A DNA stretch of 62,234 nt, from positions 1 to 62,234 of the forward strand of contig NZ_SJEE01000031.1 in the NCBI RefSeq assembly GCF_006937785.1, in the 5' to 3' direction. Origin of the DNA: Pseudanabaena sp. UWO311 (GTDB lineage Bacteria; Cyanobacteriota; Cyanobacteriia; Pseudanabaenales; Pseudanabaenaceae). The position numbers and the translations under genes are program-made. The notes under the pieces were generated by a model that worked only from the letters and a program-made list of their open reading frames with translations, was not told the origin of the DNA and made no database searches. Of the stretch, positions 43,174-52,189 are shown in pieces (positions within the stretch are counted from its first letter, which is position 1; each line of letters starts with the position of its first letter).

Positions 43174-44052
43174 TTAAGGTTTTTCTAATCGCTTTGTTTT
43201 TGATGACTTCGGCATCTTGGATGGTTTCGTGGAAAGCTTTTGTAGTCTTTGAACTTGTTTTAGGGTTAGTCCCGTAAATTGGGCGACTAAGTCTATAGCA
43301 ATGTTGGAACGCAGCATATTTAGGGCGATTTGATTTGATGCTTTTGCTAAACCATTAGCCTCACCTTCAGCTATACCTTCAGCTTTGCCTTCAGCTTTGC
43401 CTTCAGCTTTGCCTTCAGCTTTGCCTTCTAGCAGAATCTCTTGATAAATCACTGATTCTTTCATAATCTCGCTCCTCAAAAGTCTTTGGATGATTTCTTT
43501 ATTCAGGGCTATACCTGATATTATAGCGGTCGATGCAGCTACGTTACTTTGTAACTGCTTATCTTTGATATTTTCAATTTGATTGGCAACCTGTCTTAAG
43601 GTTTCTGCGGGATCATTAGTTTTAGATAGGGTTGCAAAGGGGAAGAGTCCTTGATATTGCTGAAATATTTCTGTTGGTTGCTCCCATAGTCTAATGACGT
43701 TGAATTCATGGTTAAGCGTGCCAATATTAAATTTGTTTTCATGGACTAAAGGTGATTGGCTGGGGGTAAGATAGATGACGACTTGGTGGATTGGTTTGTC
43801 GGGGAATTTGCGATATAGCCGCAGTCGATAATCTGCCATACGGAATGGGATGTTTTTATTTGGCTCAGTCTGAAATTCAATGTGAAGGATAATTTCGGTT
43901 GATTCAAGAAATATTACTGAGTCGGCACGAATTGGCTCGACTGAGAGTTCGGAGGGTTCGAGTTTGGTTAGGGTAATGGCTTCGCCAAGTAGCCAACTGG
44001 CGAAGTCTGCGGAAAAGCTCTCTGCTAAAAACTTACAGATGTTATCGATCAT
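43174..44052 (-). CDS. Rpn-family PD-(D/E)XK nuclease / transposase-like protein
   Basis: 292 residues. The N-terminal domain (about 1-150) is of the Rpn/YhgA type, with the catalytic-like stretch ADSVIFLESTEIILHIEFQTE and RLYRKFPDKPIHQVVIYL. The middle is helical, with LLRSEIMKESVIYQEILLEG followed by EGKA tandem repeats and a short C-terminal helix-turn-helix-like segment (IAIDLVAQFTGLTLKQVQRLQ). E. coli Rpn proteins promote recombination; cyanobacterial ones are numerous and variable. The repeat tract is prone to length change. Monocistronic. Confidence 0.82.
   Translation of the reverse strand: MIDNICKFLAESFSADFASWLLGEAITLTKLEPSELSVEPIRADSVIFLESTEIILHIEFQTEPNKNIPFRMADYRLRLYRKFPDKPIHQVVIYLTPSQSPLVHENKFNIGTLNHEFNVIRLWEQPTEIFQQYQGLFPFATLSKTNDPAETLRQVANQIENIKDKQLQSNVAASTAIISGIALNKEIIQRLLRSEIMKESVIYQEILLEGKAEGKAEGKAEGKAEGIAEGEANGLAKASNQIALNMLRSNIAIDLVAQFTGLTLKQVQRLQKLSTKPSKMPKSSKTKRLEKP
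43365..43424 (-). repeat. 12-bp tandem repeat inside the Rpn-like gene
   Basis: Four perfect CTTCAGCTTTGC units (43377-43424) after one degenerate unit (CTTCAGCTATAC) encode EGKA repeats. Multiples of 12 keep the frame, so copy number can drift without truncation. Confidence 0.92.
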
Positions 44053-44164
44053 GGCGGAATTTTATCATCTCAACGGCAAGCGATCGCCTAAATCATAATT
44101 TCCAAAAATTAACCTGCGATCGCTATTTTGGGGATGTGTCAGCGATAGCATCAAATTCCATTTG

Positions 44165-44992
44165 CTATGATTTTGACTTGATTACGGCTTCACTTAAGGC
44201 TACCCATTGAGAAACATCTAGATCCTCAGCTCTGACTTGTCCATTAATTCCCATGGATTCTAAAATGAGAACCAATTGATCGCGATCTATTTCCGAAATC
44301 AAATTGTTTCGCAACATCTTGCGCTTAGTCGCAAAACCGAGCGTGAGTAGCCGATCTAAAAACTTAGGATCGCTGGCGGCGTTAACAGGGGGACGGGGAA
44401 TAATGCGGACAACAGCTGAGTTAACTTTGGGTGGTGGATAGAAAGCAGTAGCAGGAACATCACAAATAAACTGACATTCGGCAAGATATTGAATCTTGAC
44501 GCTGAGCCCATTGTAGGCTTTGTGTCCAGCTTTTGCCGCTAAGCGATCGCCTATTTCTTTTTGAACAAGCAGTACAATTTGCTCAAATTGTTGGATTGGG
44601 TCTGAGAGAGTTCCCAATAACCTTTTAAGGATTTCGCCTGTAATGTTGTAGGGAATATTGGCGATCACCTTGTTGGTCTGGGGAGGAAGAGGAATATCGA
44701 GAATGCTCCCTTCGATCAATTGGAAATTCTTTTGATGCATCGTTTTACGAAGCTTTTCGCAAAGATCGCGATCAATTTCTACAGCAGTGAGCGACTCAAC
44801 AAAGGGCAGAAGTAAACGAGTGAGATTACCAGTCCCTGGCCCAATTTCTAAAATGCGATCGTTTGGTTGCAATTGTCCTGCCCGTAAAATTTTATTCAGC
44901 ACATCATCACTTCGTAACCAATGTTGTCCAAATTGTTTGCGGGGGCGAATAGTTTTGCTAGGCACATAGATGGGTTTATCGAGATTGGTCAT
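44165..44992 (-). CDS. rsmA: 16S rRNA dimethyladenosine transferase
   Basis: 275 residues. RKQFGQHWLRSDDVLNKIL, SAM motif ILEIGPGTGNLTRLLL, and IANIPYNITGEIL (NxPY catalytic motif IV) identify RsmA/KsgA, which makes the two dimethyladenosines near the 3' end of 16S rRNA. GQHWL replaces the common GQNFL. Length is normal. Monocistronic. Confidence 0.95.
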   Translation of the reverse strand: MTNLDKPIYVPSKTIRPRKQFGQHWLRSDDVLNKILRAGQLQPNDRILEIGPGTGNLTRLLLPFVESLTAVEIDRDLCEKLRKTMHQKNFQLIEGSILDIPLPPQTNKVIANIPYNITGEILKRLLGTLSDPIQQFEQIVLLVQKEIGDRLAAKAGHKAYNGLSVKIQYLAECQFICDVPATAFYPPPKVNSAVVRIIPRPPVNAASDPKFLDRLLTLGFATKRKMLRNNLISEIDRDQLVLILESMGINGQVRAEDLDVSQWVALSEAVIKSKS

Positions 44993-45011
44993 TGCGATCG
45001 CACAAGTAGAT

Positions 45012-45060
45012 CAAAATTTGTAAGGTTGTGTCAATTCGGGGCGCAACCTTACAAATTTTG
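45012..45060. repeat. inverted repeat, 19-bp arms
   Basis: CAAAATTTGTAAGGTTGTG with one mismatch, 11-nt loop, in the divergent region 20 bases upstream of the rsmA start. Confidence 0.75.
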
Positions 45061-45125
45061 GGTAATTTATTAGTGATAATAACTGAGATCGTTAAATTAT
45101 TTTCGCTAAGCCGTTAGCGCTGAAT

Positions 45126-45716
45126 GTGCCAAGCCCATCTTCTTCGTTTACCATTCGTCAAGCTAGCTCTAGAGATGTTGGTCATGTATCCGATATCTTG
45201 ACTGAGAGCTTTTATCGGAATAGCGATTATCAATTAAATTCTTTACAGCGCATCTTTACGGATCTGGTATATCCACTTTTGCGCTATGGCATCATGCTCG
45301 ATCTTAGTGGTCGGTTTGGTGACAAGACCCCCTGCTATGCCTGCCTTGTGGCTACCCATCCTGCCAATAAATTTCAAGCGATCGCTTCTCTAGAAATTTG
45401 TATGCGATATGTACCTATCAAGCCCTATCGTGAGTTTTGGCTAGGTCGCGAAATGCAGCAATATCCCTATGTTTTTAATTTGGCTGTGCATCCTCAATGG
45501 CGGCGGCGTGGTGTGGCAAAACAACTTTTATTAGCAGCAGAGCAAACGGTGAAAAAATGGGGTTTTTCACGACTCTATATACATGTTCTTGAAGACAATC
45601 ACCCTGCTCGTCATCTGTACGATCGCATTGGCTACCGACTGCATAGCCAAGAAGGTATTGTAAATTATTGGTTAATGGGGCGGCCAAAGAAATTGTTATT
45701 ACAAAAAAGATTTTAA
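45126..45716 (+). CDS. GNAT-family N-acetyltransferase
   Basis: 196 residues, GTG start. FTIRQASSRDVGHVSDILTESF opens the fold; FNLAVHPQWRRRGVAKQLLLAAEQTVKKWG is motif A (RRGVA acetyl-CoA loop) and LYIHVLEDNHPARHLYDRIGY is motif B. An insertion around 60-100 is typical of cyanobacterial Rim-like homologues. Substrate unknown. Confidence 0.85.
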   Translation: MPSPSSSFTIRQASSRDVGHVSDILTESFYRNSDYQLNSLQRIFTDLVYPLLRYGIMLDLSGRFGDKTPCYACLVATHPANKFQAIASLEICMRYVPIKPYREFWLGREMQQYPYVFNLAVHPQWRRRGVAKQLLLAAEQTVKKWGFSRLYIHVLEDNHPARHLYDRIGYRLHSQEGIVNYWLMGRPKKLLLQKRF

Positions 45717-45729
45717 ACATTAAAGATTT

Positions 45730-45772
45730 TAAACATTTAGGGGCAGCGCTCCGCGCTGCCCCTAAATGTTTA
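45730..45772. terminator. palindrome after the GNAT gene, 20-bp arms, TCC spacer
   Basis: TAAACATTTAGGGGCAGCGC and perfect complement, 13 bases after the stop. Confidence 0.8.
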
Positions 45773-45847
45773 AACAGCGCCAAACTTTGAGATCAAGTTA
45801 CAATGTTAGTGTGCTGAAATAATTTATCAGGAGTACATCTGCCAACT

Positions 45848-46297
45848 ATGACCATCGCAACCGATATCGATACCCCCACAGATCTCAAACTAAGTGAGAG
45901 AGAGCAAGACCAAAGCTATCAAATGGCACAAGCAGCAGCGATCGCTGCCGATGATCGCAAGGGAGAAAATATCGTTTTGCTAGCGATCGGTGAAGTGTCA
46001 AGTCTGGCTGAGTATTTTGTGATTGCTACAGGATTTTCTAAGGCACAAGTAAGAGCGATCGCTGGCATGGCTGAAGAAGAGATCTCTGAAAAGTTTGGGC
46101 GCAAGCCTAGAAATATTGCGGGTGAGCAAGACGGCACTTGGATTTTGCTCGATTACGGCGATGTGATTGTCCATGCCATGATGGCTCAAGAACGCGAATA
46201 TTATGACCTAGAAGCGTTTTGGGGTCACGCACCAAAACTTGAAGTGTTTTTGCCAGACGAAGCAGAAAAAGATGAAGTTGTAACTGCTGCAATATAA
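45848..46297 (+). CDS. rsfS: ribosomal silencing factor RsfS
   Basis: 149 residues with the Iojap/RsfS core: AAAIAADDRKGENIVLLAIGEVSSLAEYFVIATGFSKAQVRAIAGMAEEE and GTWILLDYGDVIVHAMMAQEREYYDLEAFWG. It binds ribosomal protein uL14 and blocks subunit joining under starvation. The N-terminal 25 residues and acidic C-terminus are variable. The TAA stop overlaps the first bases of an AAACCC palindrome. Confidence 0.93.
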   Translation: MTIATDIDTPTDLKLSEREQDQSYQMAQAAAIAADDRKGENIVLLAIGEVSSLAEYFVIATGFSKAQVRAIAGMAEEEISEKFGRKPRNIAGEQDGTWILLDYGDVIVHAMMAQEREYYDLEAFWGHAPKLEVFLPDEAEKDEVVTAAI

Positions 46298-46346
46298 ACC
46301 CAAAAAACAAAAGCAACCCAAAGGGTTGCTTTTGTTTTTTGGGTTT
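46296..46346. terminator. AAACCC palindrome after rsfS, 24-bp arms, AAA spacer
   Basis: AAACCCAAAAAACAAAAGCA... perfect. The left arm shares bases with the rsfS stop codon; T-rich right arm. Confidence 0.85.
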
Positions 46347-46414
46347 TATAGCATTGGCTACAAAGACAAGCGATAATTGAAAAATCTCGTTTAAATTTGG
46401 ATATATCAGAGTTT

Positions 46415-46639
46415 ATGAAGATTGGCGATCGCGTTCGTGTCAAGACAGCATTAAGTGTTTTCCACCATCCTGAACACAAAGGTAAATCCTTTGACATTTC
46501 AGGACTGGAAGGCGAAATTGTCCGTGTGCATACGGAATGGAATGGTCGTCCGATCAGTCCGAACTATCCCTATGAGGTGAGATTTACACCTAAATTTGTA
46601 ACCCATTTAGGCGATCACGAAATAGAATCAGTTGGTTAA
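46415..46639 (+). CDS. ftrV: ferredoxin-thioredoxin reductase variable chain
   Basis: 74 residues from the ATG at 46415; a TTG six codons upstream is unlikely. GDRVRVKTALSVFHHPEHKGKSFDISGLEGEIVRVHTEWNGRPISPNYPYEVRF is the SH3-like FtrV chain, which shields the catalytic chain FtrC. The complex passes electrons from photosystem I ferredoxin to thioredoxin. ftrC is not in this window. Confidence 0.92.
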   Translation: MKIGDRVRVKTALSVFHHPEHKGKSFDISGLEGEIVRVHTEWNGRPISPNYPYEVRFTPKFVTHLGDHEIESVG

Positions 46640-46648
46640 GATCCCAAT

Positions 46649-46687
46649 AAAATATAAAAGACTGGCTTAGCCAGTCTTTTATATTTT
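46649..46687 (+). terminator. ftrV terminator palindrome, 18-bp arms, TTA spacer
   Basis: AAAATATAAAAGACTGGC TTA and perfect complement, nine bases after the stop; T-rich on both strands. Confidence 0.87.
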
Positions 46688-46726
46688 GATAGCATCTAAA
46701 TAAATCGCTACCATTGGTTTGCATAT

Positions 46727-47761
46727 ATGGAAGCAACAATTTTCAGCATTGTTTTTGCTTTGTTAAGTGGCACTTATATCTATCGCTCCTTTCGGATCAT
46801 TGAAGAAGGGCAAATTGCACTGGTTGAAAGATTTGGGAAGTATCAAAAGACGATGGAACCAGGCATCAACATTGTCCTGCCGTTTATAGATCGTGTCTCA
46901 TTAATCAAAAGCGCCCGTGAGCAAGTGTTAGAACTAAAGCCTCAGCCTTGCATGACCTCTGATAATGTTAGCGTCAATGTCAGTGGCACGATGTATTGGC
47001 AAATTACTGATCTCCAAAAAGCTCGCTACAACATTGAAAATGTCGATCAGTCTTTGCAAATATCGCTGACAACCCAAATTCAAACCCAGATTGGACGCTG
47101 CGAACTGGATTTTATCATCGGTGGTCAAGAAGAAATTAATACCGAAATTTTAAAGGGAATTAGTAATGACACCCAAGATTGGGGAATCAACGTCTTGCGA
47201 GTCAGGCTTGGTGAGATTACGATCCCGAGTTCAGTTCTTCAGTCGATGGAAAAACAAAAGGCAGCCGAGATTGAGAAGAAAGCAATGATTTCGCTATCTG
47301 AAGGGATAAAGACTTCAGAAATAACTAAAGCGGAAGCTGAAGCTCGCTCTAATCGGGTGCTAGCAGAATCAGAGCGGCAAGTTCAGCTAGAACAGACAGA
47401 AGCGATGGCTCTGTCGATCGAGCGGATTGCCAATGCGATCGCAAAGCATCCTAATGGGAAGGAAGCGGTGCAGTATTTGTTAGCCCAAAAATATCTTGCC
47501 ATGGGACAAGCGATCGGGGAAAGTCCTAGCAGTAAGGTTTTGTTTATGGACCCAGATTCCATCCCTGCGGCGATTCAAGCATTATTAGCCATGAACGATA
47601 TCAAAATCACTGAAACAATGACAGAGAAGATCACTGAGGCGATCGCCAAACAACCCTATGGAGCAAGTGGCAATATTTCCCCAACGTTACGTAATTTACC
47701 TGAGCTTAAGCAATTTCCACCTCCATCGGATAGTGAGAAGGTTACTCCTAGTAGTAATTAA
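46727..47761 (+). CDS. SPFH/band 7 (slipin/stomatin-like) protein
   Basis: 344 residues. One N-terminal membrane segment (about 4-19) is followed by the band 7 domain: RIIEEGQIALVERFGKYQKTMEPGINIVLPFID, DNVSVNVSGTMYWQI and LGEITIPSSVLQSMEKQKAAEIEKKAMI, then a coiled coil (about 185-230). Such proteins oligomerise into membrane microdomain scaffolds. The usual NfeD-family partner gene is not adjacent; a lipoprotein gene follows at 47837 on the same strand. Confidence 0.9.
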   Translation: MEATIFSIVFALLSGTYIYRSFRIIEEGQIALVERFGKYQKTMEPGINIVLPFIDRVSLIKSAREQVLELKPQPCMTSDNVSVNVSGTMYWQITDLQKARYNIENVDQSLQISLTTQIQTQIGRCELDFIIGGQEEINTEILKGISNDTQDWGINVLRVRLGEITIPSSVLQSMEKQKAAEIEKKAMISLSEGIKTSEITKAEAEARSNRVLAESERQVQLEQTEAMALSIERIANAIAKHPNGKEAVQYLLAQKYLAMGQAIGESPSSKVLFMDPDSIPAAIQALLAMNDIKITETMTEKITEAIAKQPYGASGNISPTLRNLPELKQFPPPSDSEKVTPSSN

Positions 47762-47836
47762 TCTTAAGCTCCAAATAGCAGACTTGTGCATCGTCTGCGC
47801 TGGAAAATTCTCTGGAAAGCTCTCTGGAAAAGTCTG

Positions 47837-48727
47837 ATGAACCTAAAACGAATCGCCCTCTATTTTTTGCCCGTAATTACCATTAGCCTCACAGGATGCT
47901 TCTTGTTTGGGTATGATTCGGGCGGTCATAAAATCGTGCCGCAAGCAACGGGCTATAGGATTTTTGAAAACAAAGTGTATTTTGATAACGGCGAGAAGGA
48001 CGTGCTTCTTCCGCAAGCAAAAGCTGACAGCTTTCAGATTTTACAGCAGACGGGATGGGCTAAAGATGACAAGGGTGTGTTTTATCAGGGTGTACTCAAG
48101 CCCGAAGTAGATGCTTCCACATTTGAAGTGTTGGGCAACTATGCCCGTGATAAGCAGTATGTTTATGATAGTTTGGGGAATATTCTCCCCAATGCCTTGC
48201 CCGACTCCTTTAAAGTGATTTCTGGGCGGTATGCCAGCGATAAACAGCGGGTATATTCCTACGACGAAGTGCTTCCCAATGCCCTGCCCGACTCCTTTGA
48301 ATTACTCCTCCCCGATGGAGATGCCCGTGACAAAAGGCAAGTCATTAGTAATGTGTATGCCCGTGACAAACAACAAGTATATTTTGATAACAAGGTACTA
48401 TCTAATGCCTTACCCGAATCCTTTGAATTGCTTAACGTAGCAGGGACAGAAGGGTATGCCCGTGATAAACGACAAGTCTATTTCAATGGTACTGCGCTCA
48501 CCAATGTTCAGTACAAATCGTTTGAATTGCTTGGCATGGGTTATACCCGTGATAGACAACAAGTGTATTACGTTCCTTCCGTCACTAGCTATGGTGACTT
48601 ACCCATAGTAGTTGTCGGTGCCGATGCTGAGACCTTTCAGGTTCTCAAACGTTTTGGGCTAGGTCAAGATAAGAATAACTGCTACCAATATGGCAAAGTG
48701 GCTGATTTAGCCGAATGTAAGCAATAA
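47837..48727 (+). CDS. DKNYY-type repeat lipoprotein
   Basis: 296 residues from the ATG at 47837. Signal with lipobox (LPVITISLTGC). The mature part repeats a 25-35-residue unit ending in YARDKxxVYF(D/N) and ALPDSFELL, like the DKNYY family of bacterial envelope proteins. About seven units are seen. DNA around 48190-48430 shows near-repeats of CCCTGCCCGACTCCTTTGA type, reflecting recent duplication. Function unknown. It follows the slipin gene by 75 bases. Confidence 0.8.
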   Translation: MNLKRIALYFLPVITISLTGCFLFGYDSGGHKIVPQATGYRIFENKVYFDNGEKDVLLPQAKADSFQILQQTGWAKDDKGVFYQGVLKPEVDASTFEVLGNYARDKQYVYDSLGNILPNALPDSFKVISGRYASDKQRVYSYDEVLPNALPDSFELLLPDGDARDKRQVISNVYARDKQQVYFDNKVLSNALPESFELLNVAGTEGYARDKRQVYFNGTALTNVQYKSFELLGMGYTRDRQQVYYVPSVTSYGDLPIVVVGADAETFQVLKRFGLGQDKNNCYQYGKVADLAECKQ

Positions 48728-48820
48728 ACTCCCATATAAGTCGGCGTGTGACGACCTCAGCGTCGGGTTTACCTTCAACCTTTTCGATCGCCTCCCCCAT
48801 TAGTGAGTAATACCAATTCA

Positions 48821-48842
48821 CAAAAGTGTGACAACACTTTTG
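48821..48842. repeat. TAATACCAATT-headed small palindrome
   Basis: Head TAATACCAATT at 48808-48818, then CAAAAGTGT GACA ACACTTTTG. Same head and core as 55347-55382. Confidence 0.75.
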
Positions 48843-48871
48843 GAAACTAAAAAGCCAGCCTAGTAATAGTT

Positions 48872-51496
48872 TTAAATGCTCAAAATGGCAGCGCCATTTT
48901 GAGCATTGGTGTAATAGGCTTGCAGCATTAGCTGCTTAAGATCAGCGATCAAGGGATAGCGAGGATTTGCACCAGTACATTGATCGTCAAAGGCTTGATC
49001 TGCCATGTCTTCCACATGTGCAATGAAGAATTCTTCACCAATACCTTGTTCCAAAAGAGCGTCCTTAATTGTGTCAGGAATATCTACTTGACGTTTGAGA
49101 TCTTCTACAGCAGCAATCAATAGCTCAACTTTTTCGTCATCTGTTTCACCCCCTAAATGCAGATAGTTCGCAATTTGGGCATAGCGCCATTTGCTATTTG
49201 GGTATTTATTTTGTGAGAAAATCGCTTGTTTAAAGGGAACATCCGTCGCATTGTAACGAATGACATGGGAGATCATCAGCGCATTGGCTAGCCCGTGAGC
49301 AAGATGGCAAGTACCACCTAACTGATGAGCAATCGAGTGACAGACTCCTAAGAATGCATTGGCAAAAGCCATCCCTGCGATCGTGGCGGCATAATGGACT
49401 TTTTCTCGCGCTTTGGGATCTTTTGCACCATTTTTGTAAGCGCTAGGCAAATACTTGAATAACAACCGAATTGCCTCTAAAGCTAATCCATTTGTATATT
49501 CTGAAGCAAGGACAGAAACATAAGCCTCGATCGCATGGGTGAGTGCATCAATACCGCCATAGGCAGTAAGCCGTTTCGGCATATTGAGCGTCAGTTCAGG
49601 ATCGACGATCGCCATATTCGGAGTCAAAGCATAATCGGCAAGCGGATACTTGATATGCGATTTTTCATCCGTGACCACCGCAAAAGGAGTGACTTCCGAT
49701 CCAGTTCCAGATGTCGTGGGAACTGCCACCATAATCGCTTTTGCGCCAAGAGGAGGCAACTCGTAAACACGTTTACGAATATCCATGAATCGCATTGCTA
49801 AGCCTTCAAACTCAATGTCAGGATGTTCATACATCAGCCACATGATTTTGGCAGCATCCATTGGCGATCCGCCTCCAAAGGCGATAATCACATCGGGGTG
49901 AAAGCTGTTGCAGATTTCTAAGCCTTTACGAACCGTTGCTAAAGATGGATCGGGTTCTACATCATAGAAGGTGTAATGAGCAAGTCCGATTTCTTCTAAA
50001 CTATCAGTAACCTCCTTGGTTAAACCTAGTTCAAACAAAGGGCGATCGGTGACAATCAATGCGCGTTTTCGACCCGCTAGATCTCGCAGTGCGACAGGTA
50101 AGCACCCAGATTTGAAATAAATCTTTGGTGGGATGCGAAACCACAGCATGTTCTCCCGACGTTCAGCCGCAGTTTTAATATTTAACAAATGCTGTGGGGT
50201 AACGTTTGCTGATACCGAATTGCCACCCCAACTACCGCAACCAAGGGTTAATGAAGGATCAAGACGGAAGTTATAGAGATCGCCGATCGCACCCTGCGAA
50301 GATGGTGTATTAATCAACATCCGCGAAGTTTCTAGTTTGCTCTCAAAATAGCGAATATGGTCTTGATTGTTGGCTGCGGTATAAAGTACCGAAGTATGTC
50401 CATGCCCTCCAAATAAGACCAACTCTTCAGCTATATCGACAGCATCATGGAAATCCTTGGCGCGATACATAGCAAGGATTGGTGAAAGTTTCTCATAGGC
50501 AAAGGGTTCGTCCTTAGAAATTGCTTCCACTTCACCGATTAAAACTCTGGTATTTTCTGGTATTCCAAAACCTGCAACTTCGGCAATCTTAATCACCGAT
50601 TGCCCGACTATCTCCGCATTCAGCCTGCCATCTTTTAAAATTACCTGACGAATCTGGTCGCGTTCTGCTTCATTAAGGAAATATGCACCACGCTTAATAA
50701 ATTCTTCCCTCACCGCTTCGTAAACAGCCGATACCACTACTACCGACTGCTCGGAAGCGCAAATCGTACCATTGTCAAAAGTCTTACTGAGAATAATCGA
50801 ACTGACCGCCATTTGCATATGTGCGGTTTCATCAATGATTGCAGGCGTATTGCCAGCGCCCACACCAATCGAAGGATGCCCTGAAGAATAGGCTGCTTTG
50901 ACCATTCCAGGCCCGCCCGTTGCCAAGATCAGCTTGATGTTCGGATTTTGCATCAAAGCTTGAGAAAGCGGCACAGTTGGTTCATCGATCCAACCAATGA
51001 TGTCAGGAGGAGCGCCAGCAACTACAGCAGCATCTAGTACAATTTTTGCCGCAGCGATCGTGCAGTCTTTGGCATGGGGATGGGGAGAAAAGATAATCCC
51101 ATTTCTAGTTTTCAAGGCAATTAAAGACTTGAAAATTGTCGTAGAAGTAGGATTAGTAACAGGTACGATTCCTGCAAGCAGTCCTACAGGTTCGGCAATG
51201 CGTTCATAGCCAAAATGCTTGTCAGATTCAATTACACCGCAAGTTTTATCATTTTTATACTTGTTATAAATCATCTCAGACGCAAAGTGATTTTTGATCG
51301 CTTTATCTTCGATTACGCCCATACCCGATTCTTTAACTGCTGCTTTTGCTAAAGGAATTCGTGCCGCATTGGCCGCCAAAGCAGCCTGTTTAAATATGTG
51401 ATCAACCTGCTCTTGGGTATATGTAGCGTATTCAGCTTGAGCCACTTTCACCCTTTGAATCAACAATTCCAATTCTTCAATATTCGTGACTTTCAT
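48872..51496 (-). CDS. adhE: bifunctional acetaldehyde-CoA / alcohol dehydrogenase
   Basis: About 874 residues from the ATG at 51496, preceded by GAGG. Residues 1-440 form the CoA-acylating aldehyde dehydrogenase (ILATGGPGMVKAAYSSGHPSIGVGAGNTP, catalytic Cys in NGTICASEQS). Residues about 450-870 form the Fe-dependent alcohol dehydrogenase (GGGSPMDAAKIMW, HAIEAYVS, GVCHSIAHQLGG). It reduces acetyl-CoA to ethanol with two NADH, using acetyl-CoA from PflB upstream. The C-terminal 11 residues (NAQNGAAILSI) are encoded exactly by a dispersed palindrome. Confidence 0.95.
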   Translation of the reverse strand: MKVTNIEELELLIQRVKVAQAEYATYTQEQVDHIFKQAALAANAARIPLAKAAVKESGMGVIEDKAIKNHFASEMIYNKYKNDKTCGVIESDKHFGYERIAEPVGLLAGIVPVTNPTSTTIFKSLIALKTRNGIIFSPHPHAKDCTIAAAKIVLDAAVVAGAPPDIIGWIDEPTVPLSQALMQNPNIKLILATGGPGMVKAAYSSGHPSIGVGAGNTPAIIDETAHMQMAVSSIILSKTFDNGTICASEQSVVVVSAVYEAVREEFIKRGAYFLNEAERDQIRQVILKDGRLNAEIVGQSVIKIAEVAGFGIPENTRVLIGEVEAISKDEPFAYEKLSPILAMYRAKDFHDAVDIAEELVLFGGHGHTSVLYTAANNQDHIRYFESKLETSRMLINTPSSQGAIGDLYNFRLDPSLTLGCGSWGGNSVSANVTPQHLLNIKTAAERRENMLWFRIPPKIYFKSGCLPVALRDLAGRKRALIVTDRPLFELGLTKEVTDSLEEIGLAHYTFYDVEPDPSLATVRKGLEICNSFHPDVIIAFGGGSPMDAAKIMWLMYEHPDIEFEGLAMRFMDIRKRVYELPPLGAKAIMVAVPTTSGTGSEVTPFAVVTDEKSHIKYPLADYALTPNMAIVDPELTLNMPKRLTAYGGIDALTHAIEAYVSVLASEYTNGLALEAIRLLFKYLPSAYKNGAKDPKAREKVHYAATIAGMAFANAFLGVCHSIAHQLGGTCHLAHGLANALMISHVIRYNATDVPFKQAIFSQNKYPNSKWRYAQIANYLHLGGETDDEKVELLIAAVEDLKRQVDIPDTIKDALLEQGIGEEFFIAHVEDMADQAFDDQCTGANPRYPLIADLKQLMLQAYYTNAQNGAAILSI
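48875..48907. repeat. palindrome read as the last 11 codons of adhE
   Basis: AATGCTCAAAATGGC AGC plus complement (15-3-15), followed by GGTGTAA, a TAATACC-type head. On the minus strand it is in frame with adhE and directly precedes its TAA. Sister copies at 15481 and 39905 are non-coding. Confidence 0.88.
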
Positions 51497-51536
51497 ATTC
51501 AATCCTCTTGATACTTATATTTTTTGTTGTGAATAA

Positions 51537-51701
51537 CTGATGTTATGTGTAACACTGATGATGAATCTCTAGCTGCTAGCGTGACAGGGCAACCATGGTG
51601 GGATTGCCACTACCTGAAACAATTTATGTTCTGTAGGGGCTGTGCCCCCGTGCCAGCCCCAGACCTATGCTATGACAGGAATTCCTTCCACGTAACATCA
51701 G
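51537..51701. mobile_element. 165-bp miniature inverted-repeat element, copy A
   Basis: Ends CTGATGTTATGTG / CACGTAACATCAG... form terminal inverted repeats. It is alignable along its whole length, in reverse orientation, with 58068-58239; the best block contains GTAGGGGCTGTGCCCCC and ACCTATGCTAT. GAATAA occurs immediately left and one base right of it, a possible target duplication. It lies between adhE and the membrane-protein gene and has no coding frame. Confidence 0.78.
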
Positions 51702-51711
51702 AGAATAAAGC

Positions 51712-52146
51712 TCATGTATGAATTGGCAAAGAATGCTGACGCTTTCTATCTTGCATCCATTGATAAGAAGCTATATTAATTAAAAGACCAATCACTAATA
51801 GAATTGCCATAAGCGCGATCTGATACCAAGCGATTGGCTTTACCATTAGATCTGCAATTAGATGCGATAAATTTAGCAGCGTGTAAAGTAACGTAAACCA
51901 AAAGTGCATAATCCTATATGGTCTTGTATCTGTTAGAACAGTACCGACAATTGCAGCCATTGGCAGCACGAAAAAGCTGAGCATCAACCACATAATTGGA
52001 GCAATCTCAGTCATATTCTGTGATTGAGATACGACGATATTCAGTCCATGGAACAATGGCATCAATCCTAATTGGGTATGGAAGAGCAACCCCAGTAGAA
52101 AAACAATCCAAAGAGAAATGATTTTTTCTTGATATTTATGTAGCAT
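51712..52146 (-). CDS. four-helix membrane protein in the pfl-adhE cluster, unknown function
   Basis: 144 residues from the ATG at 52146, set by GGAGGC ten bases upstream. Four hydrophobic segments at about 10-30, 45-70, 75-100 and 105-125 leave little soluble sequence. I recognise no family. It lies between pflA and adhE on the same strand, 43 bases after pflA, so expression with the fermentation genes is likely. A role in formate or ethanol handling would be a guess; it does not resemble FocA channels, which have six segments. Confidence 0.72.
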   Translation of the reverse strand: MLHKYQEKIISLWIVFLLGLLFHTQLGLMPLFHGLNIVVSQSQNMTEIAPIMWLMLSFFVLPMAAIVGTVLTDTRPYRIMHFWFTLLYTLLNLSHLIADLMVKPIAWYQIALMAILLVIGLLINIASYQWMQDRKRQHSLPIHT

Positions 52147-52189
52147 AACCTTTTGCCTCCTAGAAATTTTGATTAACGGAAAAAAGTTG

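Noticed and set aside
43365-43424. Possible CRISPR-like repeat tract
   Set aside because: It is a 12-bp in-frame coding repeat without spacers. No CRISPR array is seen in the window.
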